Shown here piece by piece: positions 1 through 7,983 of a stretch of 46,944 bases of DNA. Origin of the DNA: Mesorhizobium shangrilense (GTDB lineage Bacteria; Pseudomonadota; Alphaproteobacteria; Rhizobiales; Rhizobiaceae). The position numbers and the translations under genes were made by a program. The first letter of the stretch is position 1. Each line of letters starts with the position of its first letter. Location of the stretch: the NCBI RefSeq assembly GCF_040537815.1, contig NZ_JBEWSZ010000015.1, positions 1 to 46,944 on the forward strand, in the 5' to 3' direction. Under the pieces are notes generated by a model that saw nothing but the letters and a program-made list of their open reading frames with translations, was not told the origin of the DNA and ran no database searches.

Positions 1-108
1 GCAGGCAAACCCTTCAAGGTCGCAATCACCGCCATCATGAGGAGGCTTATCCTCCTCGCAAACGCTTTACTCAGGGATGGTCGAAACTGGACCCAATCCC
101 TTCCTTGA
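1..108 (+). mobile_element. IS110-family transposase, C-terminal end (partial, cut by window edge)
   Basis: Reading frame 1 is open from the first base to a TGA at 106-108 and gives 35 residues. The pattern AGKPFKVAITAIMRRL followed by ANALLRD is the usual C-terminal tail of IS110-family (DEDD, Piv-like) transposases of rhizobia, where a K(V/I)AxxAxMRKL block precedes an NA(M/L)LRD stretch. Only the tail is inside the window, so it cannot be said whether the element is intact. The element's end after the stop codon was not located. Family assignment rests on recognising a short motif. Confidence 0.7.
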
Positions 109-153
109 CCAACACGGATACTCTAGGGTTTTGCCTGCGTGCGTCGAGTTTGA

Positions 154-2805
154 CTAACCCGAAGTGCGCCATTGTCGGGACCGGACAAAAGCCTTCAGCG
201 TTTTGGAGTCCATGGCGCTGCCAAAAACATAGCCCTGTAGCATGTCGCAGCCGAGCGTCTGCAGGATGCGGACGTGCTCCATGGTTTCAACGCCTTCCGC
301 GACAACCTCGATGCCAAGCGACCTGCCGATGTCGATGATCGACGCGACAAGTTGCCGTTGCCGTTCGGATTCGACAATCGGGCTGATCAGCTGGCGATCG
401 ATCTTGAGGCGACGTGGCTGAAGCTTCAGCAAGCTGACGATAGACGCATGGCCGGTACCGAAATCGTCGATCTCTAAGTCAATGCCGAGCTGCCTGATAT
501 GATCGATGTTCCAGGTGACCAGATCATCGCTCTCATCGAGAAAGATTGACTCGACGAGTTCGAATGAGACAGTTCCTTGCTTGATATTCAAGTCGCGCAA
601 GCCCTTGATCAGATCCTCGTCCTGAAGGCGCCGCGCCGACACGTTGACCGATACGTGGGGGATGTTCAGCTTCTCAGCCGACCATTCGTCGAAATCTCCG
701 AGCGCCTGTTCCAAAACCGTTCTATCGATGATGGAAACGACGTTCAGTTCCTCCGCAATGTTCAGGAAGATGTCGGGAGTGAGAATTCCCTTTGTCGGAT
801 GCCTCCAGCGCGCCAGTGCCTCCACACCGGCGATGCTGAGCGTCTTTGCATCGAACTGAAGCTGGTAATAGGCGACGAATTCGTTGCGCTCCAGACCGCC
901 AAGAATCTCGTCGGCAATACGTTTTGTGCTGACGATTTTCTTCTGTAACGCATCGGAGAAGAATTCGTATCGATTGCGGCCATTGCTCTTGGCCCGGTAC
1001 AAGGCAATGTCGGCATTAACCAGAATATCCCCGCCAACGCCGTTCTTTCCATCGTCGACAGCAATTCCGACGCTGACGCCAAAGCGGCATTGGTGGCCCT
1101 GATAGTAGGCGGGCAGGCGCATCTGAGCAATGATCCGCTCGGCGAGCATGGAGAGCTGGGTGTCGTCGCAATTCCGGCTGACCACCACGAACTCGTCGCC
1201 GCCGACGCGGGCGACGAAATCCTGATCACCGACATTTGCCTTGAGAACGGCAGCAGCGTGCACAAGCATCGCATCGCCGGCTGCATGGCCAAGCGTATCG
1301 TTGATCTGCTTGAAGCGGTCGAGGTCGATATGAAGAAGCCCGATATGCTGAGCGTTGGAACCGCAGGTGGTGGCAAATTTCTCCAGTATCTCATCCAGGA
1401 AACGCCTGTTCGGAAGGCCGGTCAGCGAATCGTGCAGCGCGTCATGCTCGATGCGCGACTTGGCGAATTCGAGTTCCGAATTTCGTGAATCCGAAAGCTG
1501 CCGTGCCCGTTCCAGATCCTTGTTCAGCAGGACATCGGCAGTCACGTCCCATTCGGCGCCTATCATCTTAGGCGTGTCATTGCCGTCCTGAAAATAGGTT
1601 GCCCTGGTGCGTAGATACCGGATCTCGCCGTCAGGGCGGACAATTCGGTAATCCGATGAGTAAGGCCCCTTGGTGGAGACGGCGCCGTCGAAATCCTTTT
1701 TTGCCCGGGCCAGGTCGAGCGGGTGGATCGCGCCAGCCCAGTCCTGGTATCCACGCGAGCCGCCCTTGCTGCTAATGCCGTAGATTTCATCGAGTCTGTC
1801 GTCCCATACCAGTCTGTTGCAGGCGAGATCATGCTCCCAGACACCGATCGAGGATGCCTCAAGCGCCAATTCCAGGCGCCGTGACAGGCGCCGAAGTTCG
1901 GAATACGTGCGCTGCCGCTCTCCGGCCAGCCGGCCAGCGACCAGGATTGGTATCACCATCGCCGCCGCCGCGGCGGCCATGATCGCGCGCAACAACCAGA
2001 CACCGTCATATGTGGACGCCCAGCCGTTCTTGGGGATGGCGGCGATCTGCCATGAGCCGGATGGAACCAGGATATCGGCTGTTACGGGACTGTTCTTGGC
2101 CACATTGTCATCGCCGAAGAACCGCGTTCCGGCAACTCCCGTCGCGTCCTTGCCGGTGATCGCTATGTCGAGGCCAAGACCAGGGTCCAATAGGCCGCTG
2201 GCCTTGTACAGCCGCTCTACATCGATGACCGCGGAAACGATGCCCCAGAAACGGTCGCTATCGTTCGCGCCTTTGACGAAAACGGGAAAGCGACCGATGA
2301 AGCCTTTGCCGCCCTGCTTGAGGTCGATTGGCCCCGCCAGGATCAACCTGCGTTCGTTACGCGCACGCAGAGCGGTTTCACCCATTACTGCATCGGTGCG
2401 GTAATCGATACCCATGGCCTTCTCGTTGCCCTGCATGGGGTACATCAACGAAACGACAAGATCCGGAGCGCCGCCTACATTGCGCACCAACGAATCCCCG
2501 CTCAGAACACTGCTGGCGAGAGCGGCGAATCGCTGCTGCCCCATATAGGGTTCGGTCACAATCGTCGCGACCAAGCCCCTGACAAGGTGAAGGGTTCCGT
2601 TGATGTTGCCTTCCAGCTTGGCTCGGACAAGATTGACCCGCGCCAGCACATCCGCCCGCGCGGCCAGATCTGACACGAGCCTGTTTTGATGGTCGGCAAA
2701 CACGGCGCATACTGTAATGACCGCAACAGCGATGGCCGCCGGAATATTCGCGGGTGAAAACACGGCCTGCCTGATGCGGCGGTAGCTGATGTCGAAAGTG
2801 GTCAA
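154..2805 (-). CDS. Membrane-bound CHASE-PAS-GGDEF-EAL protein (c-di-GMP cyclase/phosphodiesterase)
   Basis: This 883-residue protein should make and/or degrade cyclic di-GMP at the inner membrane in response to an extracytoplasmic signal. A first membrane segment lies at about 20-37. A periplasmic CHASE domain follows (about 60-260, with the typical PMQGNEKAMGIDYR stretch), then a second membrane segment (about 270-292), a PAS domain (about 308-425), GGDEF (motif intact at 535-539) and EAL (EAL at 662-664, with the later ELVES, DDFGTG and AEGVET motifs present). The RxxD inhibitory site that normally precedes GGDEF is missing: GDQD stands there. Both catalytic cores look complete, so the net activity cannot be predicted. 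The start is a TTG preceded by AGGTCAG. No partner gene is adjacent. Confidence 0.92.
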   Translation of the reverse strand: MTTFDISYRRIRQAVFSPANIPAAIAVAVITVCAVFADHQNRLVSDLAARADVLARVNLVRAKLEGNINGTLHLVRGLVATIVTEPYMGQQRFAALASSVLSGDSLVRNVGGAPDLVVSLMYPMQGNEKAMGIDYRTDAVMGETALRARNERRLILAGPIDLKQGGKGFIGRFPVFVKGANDSDRFWGIVSAVIDVERLYKASGLLDPGLGLDIAITGKDATGVAGTRFFGDDNVAKNSPVTADILVPSGSWQIAAIPKNGWASTYDGVWLLRAIMAAAAAAMVIPILVAGRLAGERQRTYSELRRLSRRLELALEASSIGVWEHDLACNRLVWDDRLDEIYGISSKGGSRGYQDWAGAIHPLDLARAKKDFDGAVSTKGPYSSDYRIVRPDGEIRYLRTRATYFQDGNDTPKMIGAEWDVTADVLLNKDLERARQLSDSRNSELEFAKSRIEHDALHDSLTGLPNRRFLDEILEKFATTCGSNAQHIGLLHIDLDRFKQINDTLGHAAGDAMLVHAAAVLKANVGDQDFVARVGGDEFVVVSRNCDDTQLSMLAERIIAQMRLPAYYQGHQCRFGVSVGIAVDDGKNGVGGDILVNADIALYRAKSNGRNRYEFFSDALQKKIVSTKRIADEILGGLERNEFVAYYQLQFDAKTLSIAGVEALARWRHPTKGILTPDIFLNIAEELNVVSIIDRTVLEQALGDFDEWSAEKLNIPHVSVNVSARRLQDEDLIKGLRDLNIKQGTVSFELVESIFLDESDDLVTWNIDHIRQLGIDLEIDDFGTGHASIVSLLKLQPRRLKIDRQLISPIVESERQRQLVASIIDIGRSLGIEVVAEGVETMEHVRILQTLGCDMLQGYVFGSAMDSKTLKAFVRSRQWRTSG

Positions 2806-2941
2806 GGCGCGCTGACCTGTCGTTCTTCAGGACCAAACTGGCTGCAGATACGCTAACGCCCAGTACTTAAAGTTGACTTTCGATCAGGCGTCACAATTTA
2901 GATAGTCTTAGCATTATTGGAGATCTGCTATTGTTTGCCGG

Positions 2942-3880
2942 CTATCTCACCACTGCCCCGGGCTTCGCTCGGGAAAGACCGTGACCGAGCTTTGGCATGT
3001 CGACACGAACGCTGACGTCGATCTTTGACCTGCAGGCCTGATTGACGCCGACATCCCCGATGGCGCTGATGAGCATGAATGCATCGGTCGGCGAGAGGTC
3101 GAGACGCTGGCCAAGAAGGCTCATCATCTCACGAACCGCGATCTCAGACGCGACTTCGAAGGTCGGTGCCGAACCTATCGAGATGAGCCGGTCCTCCGTC
3201 TCGGCATAAGGCCAAGTTCTGCCTGTAGCTTTCTCCAATCCGACTGTGACCTCGACGCGGGCACCGACCTCGATGCCGGTGCCCGACACCTCGCCATCGC
3301 CCATCGCAGCATGGATGTCGCCAAGGTAGACGAGGGCGCCCTCGACCTGAACGGGCAGGTGAAGCCTGACACCAGCGGCGATCAGCCTGCTGTCAATGTT
3401 GCCGCCGTGGCGACCGACATAGGCCGTGGCGATGGGCTCGTCGGCGGGAGCGACGGCGATCACGCCGACCATCGGCCGAACGGGAATTCTCAGATCATTG
3501 AAATGCACGACGCCGTCCTCGATCGCGCACATCTTGGCGATGGCCTTTGGGCTCAGGCCGCGCACCAACCCCATGTCCGGTTTGACCAGAATGAAGCCGA
3601 GCGGGTCTAGGTCGATCGAGTGGATGTCGACCGTGATCGTGTCGCCCGGTTCGGAGCCGTTGACGAAGATCGGGCCGGTGGCTGGGTTGGCCTTCGGAAA
3701 GCGATCGCTGAAGTCGGGCGTGGTTTCGTGGACCTGCTCGGCGCGCGTTAGGCGCCCCCCTCTCGCGTCATGCGTTTCGATCATGAGCCGCGCCGGCGCG
3801 TCGACGGCGACGAGCGGTTTGGCATCCTTGTCGAAACAATAGACGGAGTTTTCCCGCGAAAGGGAGAGAACTGGTTGCAT
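2942..3880 (-). CDS. Acetamidase/formamidase family protein
   Basis: This 312-residue protein belongs to the FmdA/AmdA amidase family, which hydrolyses short amides such as formamide or acetamide to the acid and ammonia. It shows the family pattern: a long all-beta N-terminal half, a GDTITVDIHSID block near the middle of the first half, the glycine-rich GGNIDSR block (residues about 159-165), the GDIHAAMGDGEVSGTGIE metal/active-site region (about 187-205) and a C-terminal DAFMLIS helix. The length is normal for the family. ATG at 3880 is preceded by AGAAGG at good spacing. It is separated by about 210 bp from the DapA-like gene upstream and is probably a single transcription unit. The exact amide is not predictable. 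Confidence 0.9.
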   Translation of the reverse strand: MQPVLSLSRENSVYCFDKDAKPLVAVDAPARLMIETHDARGGRLTRAEQVHETTPDFSDRFPKANPATGPIFVNGSEPGDTITVDIHSIDLDPLGFILVKPDMGLVRGLSPKAIAKMCAIEDGVVHFNDLRIPVRPMVGVIAVAPADEPIATAYVGRHGGNIDSRLIAAGVRLHLPVQVEGALVYLGDIHAAMGDGEVSGTGIEVGARVEVTVGLEKATGRTWPYAETEDRLISIGSAPTFEVASEIAVREMMSLLGQRLDLSPTDAFMLISAIGDVGVNQACRSKIDVSVRVDMPKLGHGLSRAKPGAVVR

Positions 3881-4094
3881 GGAATCGTACCTTCTGCATT
3901 ACACGGCAAAGGCTATTTTGGCGTGGCCGTGGGTTTTTCAGGATATCGGTGTCGCCGATGACCTCCTGCCCCTAAGAACTATACTGCCCGCAGGATAATG
4001 GCGGCTATCGCGATCACGGCGACCGCGAGGCGATGTTGAAGAACGTCCTAGCTTGCCTCTGTTAGAGAACCGACGATGTATTCAGACATATCAG

Positions 4095-5027
4095 TCAACT
4101 CACCGGCTCAGCGAGAATTCCATTTTTCCGCCACGTTTCCAGCACCTTACCCAGACGCTGGCGATTTGCGTCGGACAATCGGGCGCTGCCCGGATCGCGG
4201 ACCCGCCCGACTTCGTGACCGAGGAGGCTGAGCGCTTCCTTGACGACAGTCACATTGGCGCCATTGTCGTCGGTGGAGCGGAGTTCCTCGAAGAGTGCGA
4301 TCAATCCGACCAGACGGCGCGCCTCAGTAAAATCGCCGCGCTCAAGGGCGGCATGAATCACCATTGAATGTTCGGGCGCGACATTGACCAGTCCTGAGGT
4401 GAAGCCGCGGGCGCCAACCGCATAGAAAGGGGCCGCCCACTGCTCGGCCAGGCCGCATACCCAAGCGACGCCGCTCCCTTCGGTCGCTCGAATGCAATTC
4501 GCCAGTTGCGTGAGATCGGTCCGCGCGAACTTGATGCCGACGACCTGATCGATCGCCGCAAGCGACATGAGTTCATTGAAGCCCAGAGCGGGCGACCGCA
4601 CATAGAGGATGACTGGCAGACTGACGGAATCGCAAATGCGGCGGACGTAGGCGGTCACTCCGACTGCTCCGGCAAAGGGATCGGCAGGCTCATGCACCAT
4701 GATTGCGTCGAACCCTATCCGCTCCGCCGACCTTGCCAGTTCGATCGCGTCATCGATGGCCCGGCCGACGCCGGCGATCATCACTGTCCGTTCCAGGCAG
4801 CCTTCCTTCGCCGCTTCCTGCACTGCTACGATTTCGCGCGCCGTTTGCGAGAAGAATTCGCCGGTGTTGCCGCCGCAAACAACGGCGTGGATGCCGGCGG
4901 AAGCGATACGCCGCACGATAGAGGTAACCGCCGCCGCATTGATTGATCCGTCCCGCCCATAGGGTGTGACGTGCACGCCGGAAATGCCGTTCAACGCTGC
5001 CTGCACGTCCGCGCGACTCGTGGTCAT
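4095..5027 (-). CDS. DapA/KDG-aldolase superfamily lyase or dehydratase
   Basis: This 310-residue class I (Schiff-base) lyase has the dihydrodipicolinate synthase fold. The GGNTGEF loop (52-58) replaces the GTTGE of true DapA, as is common in 5-dehydro-4-deoxyglucarate dehydratases and sugar-acid aldolases. Tyr142 (ILYVR) and Lys166 (VGIKFAR) sit where the catalytic Tyr and Schiff-base Lys are expected. It probably acts on a 2-keto-3-deoxy sugar acid or a related keto acid rather than in lysine synthesis. Its ATG overlaps the stop of the upstream GntR gene (ATGA), so the two are translationally coupled. It could supply the last step for the SDR, SMP-30 and dehydratase genes of the next block, but that link is inference. 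Confidence 0.88.
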   Translation of the reverse strand: MTTSRADVQAALNGISGVHVTPYGRDGSINAAAVTSIVRRIASAGIHAVVCGGNTGEFFSQTAREIVAVQEAAKEGCLERTVMIAGVGRAIDDAIELARSAERIGFDAIMVHEPADPFAGAVGVTAYVRRICDSVSLPVILYVRSPALGFNELMSLAAIDQVVGIKFARTDLTQLANCIRATEGSGVAWVCGLAEQWAAPFYAVGARGFTSGLVNVAPEHSMVIHAALERGDFTEARRLVGLIALFEELRSTDDNGANVTVVKEALSLLGHEVGRVRDPGSARLSDANRQRLGKVLETWRKNGILAEPVS

Positions 5028-5704
5028 GTTGGCTCTCCGTGTTGCTCGCTGTGGATTCGAATGAGTTCCACTGATCTCAGGATATGCGCGCGCATCGCCG
5101 CCTCCGCCCCGTCGGGATCAGCCCCTTCAATCGCAGTGAGGATCTGAAGATGCTCGCGAAATGCGCGTTCGAATTCATCACATCGCGACAGGACGCGAAC
5201 GCGGTTCGAGCGATCATAGACACGCAGCACGCCGAGGATCTGAGAGAGATACTGGTTGGCGGCGAGACCCTGGATGATCTCGTGGAAGCCTTCATTGGCG
5301 TTGACGACATCGCCAAAATCTCCGGCGGCGGTCGCCGCGCGCATCACTTCGATTTGGCTCCGAAGCTGGGAGAGATCGGCATCCTTTGCTTTCTGGGCGG
5401 CGATGCGAGCGGCGACACCCTCGATGGCGGCGCGAATTAGAGCCATTTCGTGGACTTTCTCGGTCGAGAAAGCCGCGATATAGGTTCCCCGGCGCGGCAG
5501 CGTGACAACCAACCCCTCGGCCTCCAGGCGACGCAGCGCCTCCTTGATCGGCGTGGTCGAAATTCCGAGCATTTCGGCGATTTTGCGCTCGCTCACGCGC
5601 TCACCCGGTTTAAGGCTGCCGTCCAGAATCTGCCCGCGAAGTGCCGTGAAGGTGCGCGCGCGCAGATTTTGTGTTTCTTCGGTGGAAAACTTTCGAAGTT
5701 CCAT
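5024..5704 (-). CDS. GntR-family transcriptional regulator, FadR/FCD subfamily
   Basis: This 226-residue regulator has an N-terminal winged helix-turn-helix (about 14-80, with LKPGERVSERKIAEMLGIS) and a C-terminal all-helical FCD ligand-binding domain (about 85-215). The FCD histidines usually involved in metal or ligand binding are visible in GFHEI, REHLQ and MRAHI. It is the first gene of a two-gene operon with the DapA-like lyase, so it most likely controls that gene and itself in response to a pathway acid. ATG at 5704 is preceded by AAAGGA. A near-perfect 20-bp palindrome lies 17 bp upstream of the start (separate entry), as expected for autorepression. Confidence 0.92.
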   Translation of the reverse strand: MELRKFSTEETQNLRARTFTALRGQILDGSLKPGERVSERKIAEMLGISTTPIKEALRRLEAEGLVVTLPRRGTYIAAFSTEKVHEMALIRAAIEGVAARIAAQKAKDADLSQLRSQIEVMRAATAAGDFGDVVNANEGFHEIIQGLAANQYLSQILGVLRVYDRSNRVRVLSRCDEFERAFREHLQILTAIEGADPDGAEAAMRAHILRSVELIRIHSEQHGEPT

Positions 5705-5720
5705 CAGCGTCCTTTTGCAG

Positions 5721-5740
5721 AAATCTGATATACCAGATTT
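5721..5740. promoter_or_regulatory. Candidate GntR operator (20-bp imperfect palindrome)
   Basis: AAATCTGATATACCAGATTT reads the same on both strands except at one symmetric pair. Its core, TGGTATATCA on the minus strand, resembles the TGGT-N-ACCA type of site bound by FCD-type GntR regulators. It starts 17 bp before the ATG of the GntR gene at 5704. Autoregulation of the GntR/DapA-like operon is inferred from position and symmetry. Confidence 0.6.
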
Positions 5741-6000
5741 AAAATATCATCAAGCCCGTGCTGCGCGGATAAGACAGGAAATCGTATCCTAGGTGGCTCC
5801 TGTTCGATGCTGATTCCCCAGATTGTCGCCATCGACGGCCACCGGACACAGTTGCGGCGCCTACGTCCAGTGCTGAGCGATCCCAGGCAAAGCAAGCGCC
5901 TCTGCGCCGACCTCGGCCTCCCAACCCTTCCTGCCTTCATGCAAGCTCAGCCAAAAGCCTCTCCTGAAGGATGCCGCTGAGGCATCCCCAAACCAGTCCC

Positions 6001-6290
6001 AGCTCGGTGGAAATAAGAAGATCAAAGGGCCGCAAGCGCCAAATTGTCACCGACAGGCTTGGCCTGATGGTCGGATCGGTTGTCCATGCAGCGGACATTC
6101 AAGATAGCGACGCCCGCTTGAAGTCCCCAAGCCATGCTGAAACGCCGGCCGTGGCTGCGCCACACCGGTCAAGCGCTCCGACACCGCCAAGGGTTTTGAA
6201 CTCTCGCCGCGTCGCTGTGTTGTCGAAGGCATCTTCCTGGCTCGGCTGCTCCTCGCCATATCCGCCTCGTCAGCAGCCTTGAGCTCTTTT
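6001..6290 (+). mobile_element. Decayed IS5-family transposase fragment
   Basis: Two blocks match the C-terminal half of IS5-family (IS427/IS1031-like) DDE transposases. The first (about 6022-6111) reads KGRKRQIVTDRLGLMVG then VVHAADIQDSDA. The second (6168-6236, another frame) reads VKRSDTAKGFELSPRRCVVEG, and a further frame change leads into SWLGC. Upstream, GGNKKIKG is in yet another frame. There are therefore several frameshifts and a loss of the region between the blocks, and no functional protein can be made. The N-terminal half and the inverted repeats were not found. Apart from this relic and the GntR operator, nothing is recognised between 5741 and 6548. Confidence 0.75.
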
Positions 6291-6548
6291 TGAGTCAGAC
6301 TCAGAGGCAAGCGGATGATCGTGGTCGCAAAGGTGAAGAGCGCTCCCGCCGTCATCAGCTCAGTCAATCCGGCGACGAGAAATGGCAGGATCAACCGGTC
6401 TTTGCCTTCCGAGAAATGGAAAAATATTGCGCCTAGTCTAACGCGAAGAAAGCGGAGAGCACATCAAGCGGGTGAAGCCGCGCACGAAACTCGACTTTGT
6501 GTGCCTTCTTCTTGAATGCCTCATTCCGTCTTGCTGTCTGGTGTCACA

Positions 6549-7010
6549 CTAGCGCTCTATGGTGACCACGGCCTCAACTTCGACCGAAATGTCGCCGGGA
6601 AGCGAGGCCACCCCGACTGACGATCGTGCGTGTCGGCCACTTTCCCCGAACACGGATAGGAAGAGATCCGAGCATCCGTCGATTACTGCGGGATGCTCGG
6701 CGAAATCGGGAACAGCGTTCACCATGCCAAAGAGTTTGTTTATCTGCATCACGCGGTCGAGATTCCCGACAGTGTCGCGAAGCACCGCGATAAGAAGCAG
6801 CCCGGCGAGACGGGCGCGTTCCCGGCCCTCTGACAAGCTTATTTCCGACCCGACCTTTCCGCGCGCGAAAAAGCCGTCAGCGAGCAAAGGGCCCTGGCCG
6901 CTAAGGAAGAGGAGATTGCCGGAAGCCGAGCACGAAGCATATTTGCCGGCCGGCGCCGGAACGCGAGGAAGTTCTATACCGAGCTCAAACAGCCGCTGCT
7001 CGACTCTCAT
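6549..7010 (-). CDS. RidA/YjgF/YER057c family protein
   Basis: This protein of about 153 residues has the Rid-family fold, whose best-known members hydrolyse reactive enamines/imines released by PLP enzymes. The C-terminal HARSSVGVASLPGDISVEVEA block contains the conserved Arg (ARS) and Glu (VEVEA) of the substrate pocket. The N-terminal FLSGQGP matches the family SGQ motif. The start is uncertain: ATG at 7010 is chosen, with a GTG four codons upstream at 7022 as the alternative, and neither has a convincing ribosome site. It lies downstream of the SMP-30 genes on the opposite side of an IS5 relic. The partner enzyme is not obvious, and some Rid subfamilies have unknown substrates. Confidence 0.88.
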   Translation of the reverse strand: MRVEQRLFELGIELPRVPAPAGKYASCSASGNLLFLSGQGPLLADGFFARGKVGSEISLSEGRERARLAGLLLIAVLRDTVGNLDRVMQINKLFGMVNAVPDFAEHPAVIDGCSDLFLSVFGESGRHARSSVGVASLPGDISVEVEAVVTIER

Positions 7011-7083
7011 GATCGATGCCACAAATTGGCGATCTGCGGACTGGTGTCAGGACAAAGGCAACTACGTGATTGCATAAGGACCT

Positions 7084-7983
7084 CTAAATTGCAGCCATTG
7101 CGCAGGGCGCCGCCGGGATGCCTACGTCGATCGCAAGCAAGTCTCCAGCGGCAGGCTGGGCGGCGAGTTCAGCGGTGGTGAGGAAGCGGCGCTGTGACGT
7201 CACGAATAGGGTTGAGCCGTTGACCCCGCCCAACATGGGCATCGTCGGCCGGCTCACCTGAAGAGGGACAATCCGGTCCAAGCGTCCGTCGGGCAGCCTC
7301 CGCTCTACACGGTTGCCATGCACGACGGCGATCCAGACCCCACCTTCCCTGTCTATGCACACGCCATCAGGCGTCTCACCTTCATCGTAAACGGCGAAGG
7401 GGCATTTGTGGCTGAGGCTCCCGGTATTCAGATCGTAGTCGTAGGCGTCTATCGTTTTGGTTACGCTGTCCGAGAAATAGAAGACCGATCCATCTGGCGA
7501 CCAGGCAATTGCGTTGGGGATCGTTATGTCGCTAAGAATCTTCCTGACGCTGCCGTCGGTATCGAGGACGAATAGGCCGCCCCAGCGGCCACCTCCACCG
7601 GTCTTGTCCATGCTTCCGAACCAAAGCCGCCCGCGCAGGTCGGCCTTGCCGTCATTGAGGCGAAGGCGACCGTCTTCTTCGGCTGCAGCAACCAGGCGGG
7701 CACTTAGTCCCTTGGCGAGATCGAAGGCATAGAAGCCGTCCTCAAGACCCACGATCAGGCCGCCCGCGCGCCGATTGGTGATAAGACCCGGCATCAGAGG
7801 AAGATTGACAGCCCGGCGCTCGCCGCTGCGCGGCGAAAAGCTGAGCAGCCGCTGGCCCTGAATGTCGATCCACCAGAGAACGTCGGACCTAGGGTCCCAA
7901 CAGGGGCACTCACCGGTCAAGGCATTCGCGTCGTGAACGACAACCGCCTGCGGCTCCAAGTCCTGATCTCTACGCGCGTCCAT
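7084..7983 (-). CDS. SMP-30/gluconolactonase family lactonase
   Basis: This 299-residue six-bladed beta-propeller probably hydrolyses a sugar-acid lactone. The metal and substrate residues known from SMP-30 are all present: Glu25 (TGECPCW), Asn110 (RLNDGKAD), Asn157 (IPNAIAWSPDG) and Asp206 (TPDGVCID). ATG at 7983 is chosen because AGGGG lies about 8 nt upstream; an upstream in-frame start would give an unrelated extension over the preceding gene. It overlaps the 3' end of the IclR::SMP-30 gene by 14 nt, so the two are co-translated. In a non-phosphorylative sugar pathway it would act between the SDR and the enolase-superfamily dehydratase encoded across the divergent promoter. Confidence 0.9.
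   Translation of the reverse strand: MDARRDQDLEPQAVVVHDANALTGECPCWDPRSDVLWWIDIQGQRLLSFSPRSGERRAVNLPLMPGLITNRRAGGLIVGLEDGFYAFDLAKGLSARLVAAAEEDGRLRLNDGKADLRGRLWFGSMDKTGGGGRWGGLFVLDTDGSVRKILSDITIPNAIAWSPDGSVFYFSDSVTKTIDAYDYDLNTGSLSHKCPFAVYDEGETPDGVCIDREGGVWIAVVHGNRVERRLPDGRLDRIVPLQVSRPTMPMLGGVNGSTLFVTSQRRFLTTAELAAQPAAGDLLAIDVGIPAAPCAMAAI

Noticed and set aside
3970..4085. A short minus-strand frame (MSEYIVGSLTEAS, stop, then a hydrophobic stretch) between the acetamidase and DapA-like genes
   Set aside because: The in-frame stop and lack of any family match make it more likely chance, though it could be the tail of a lost membrane protein.
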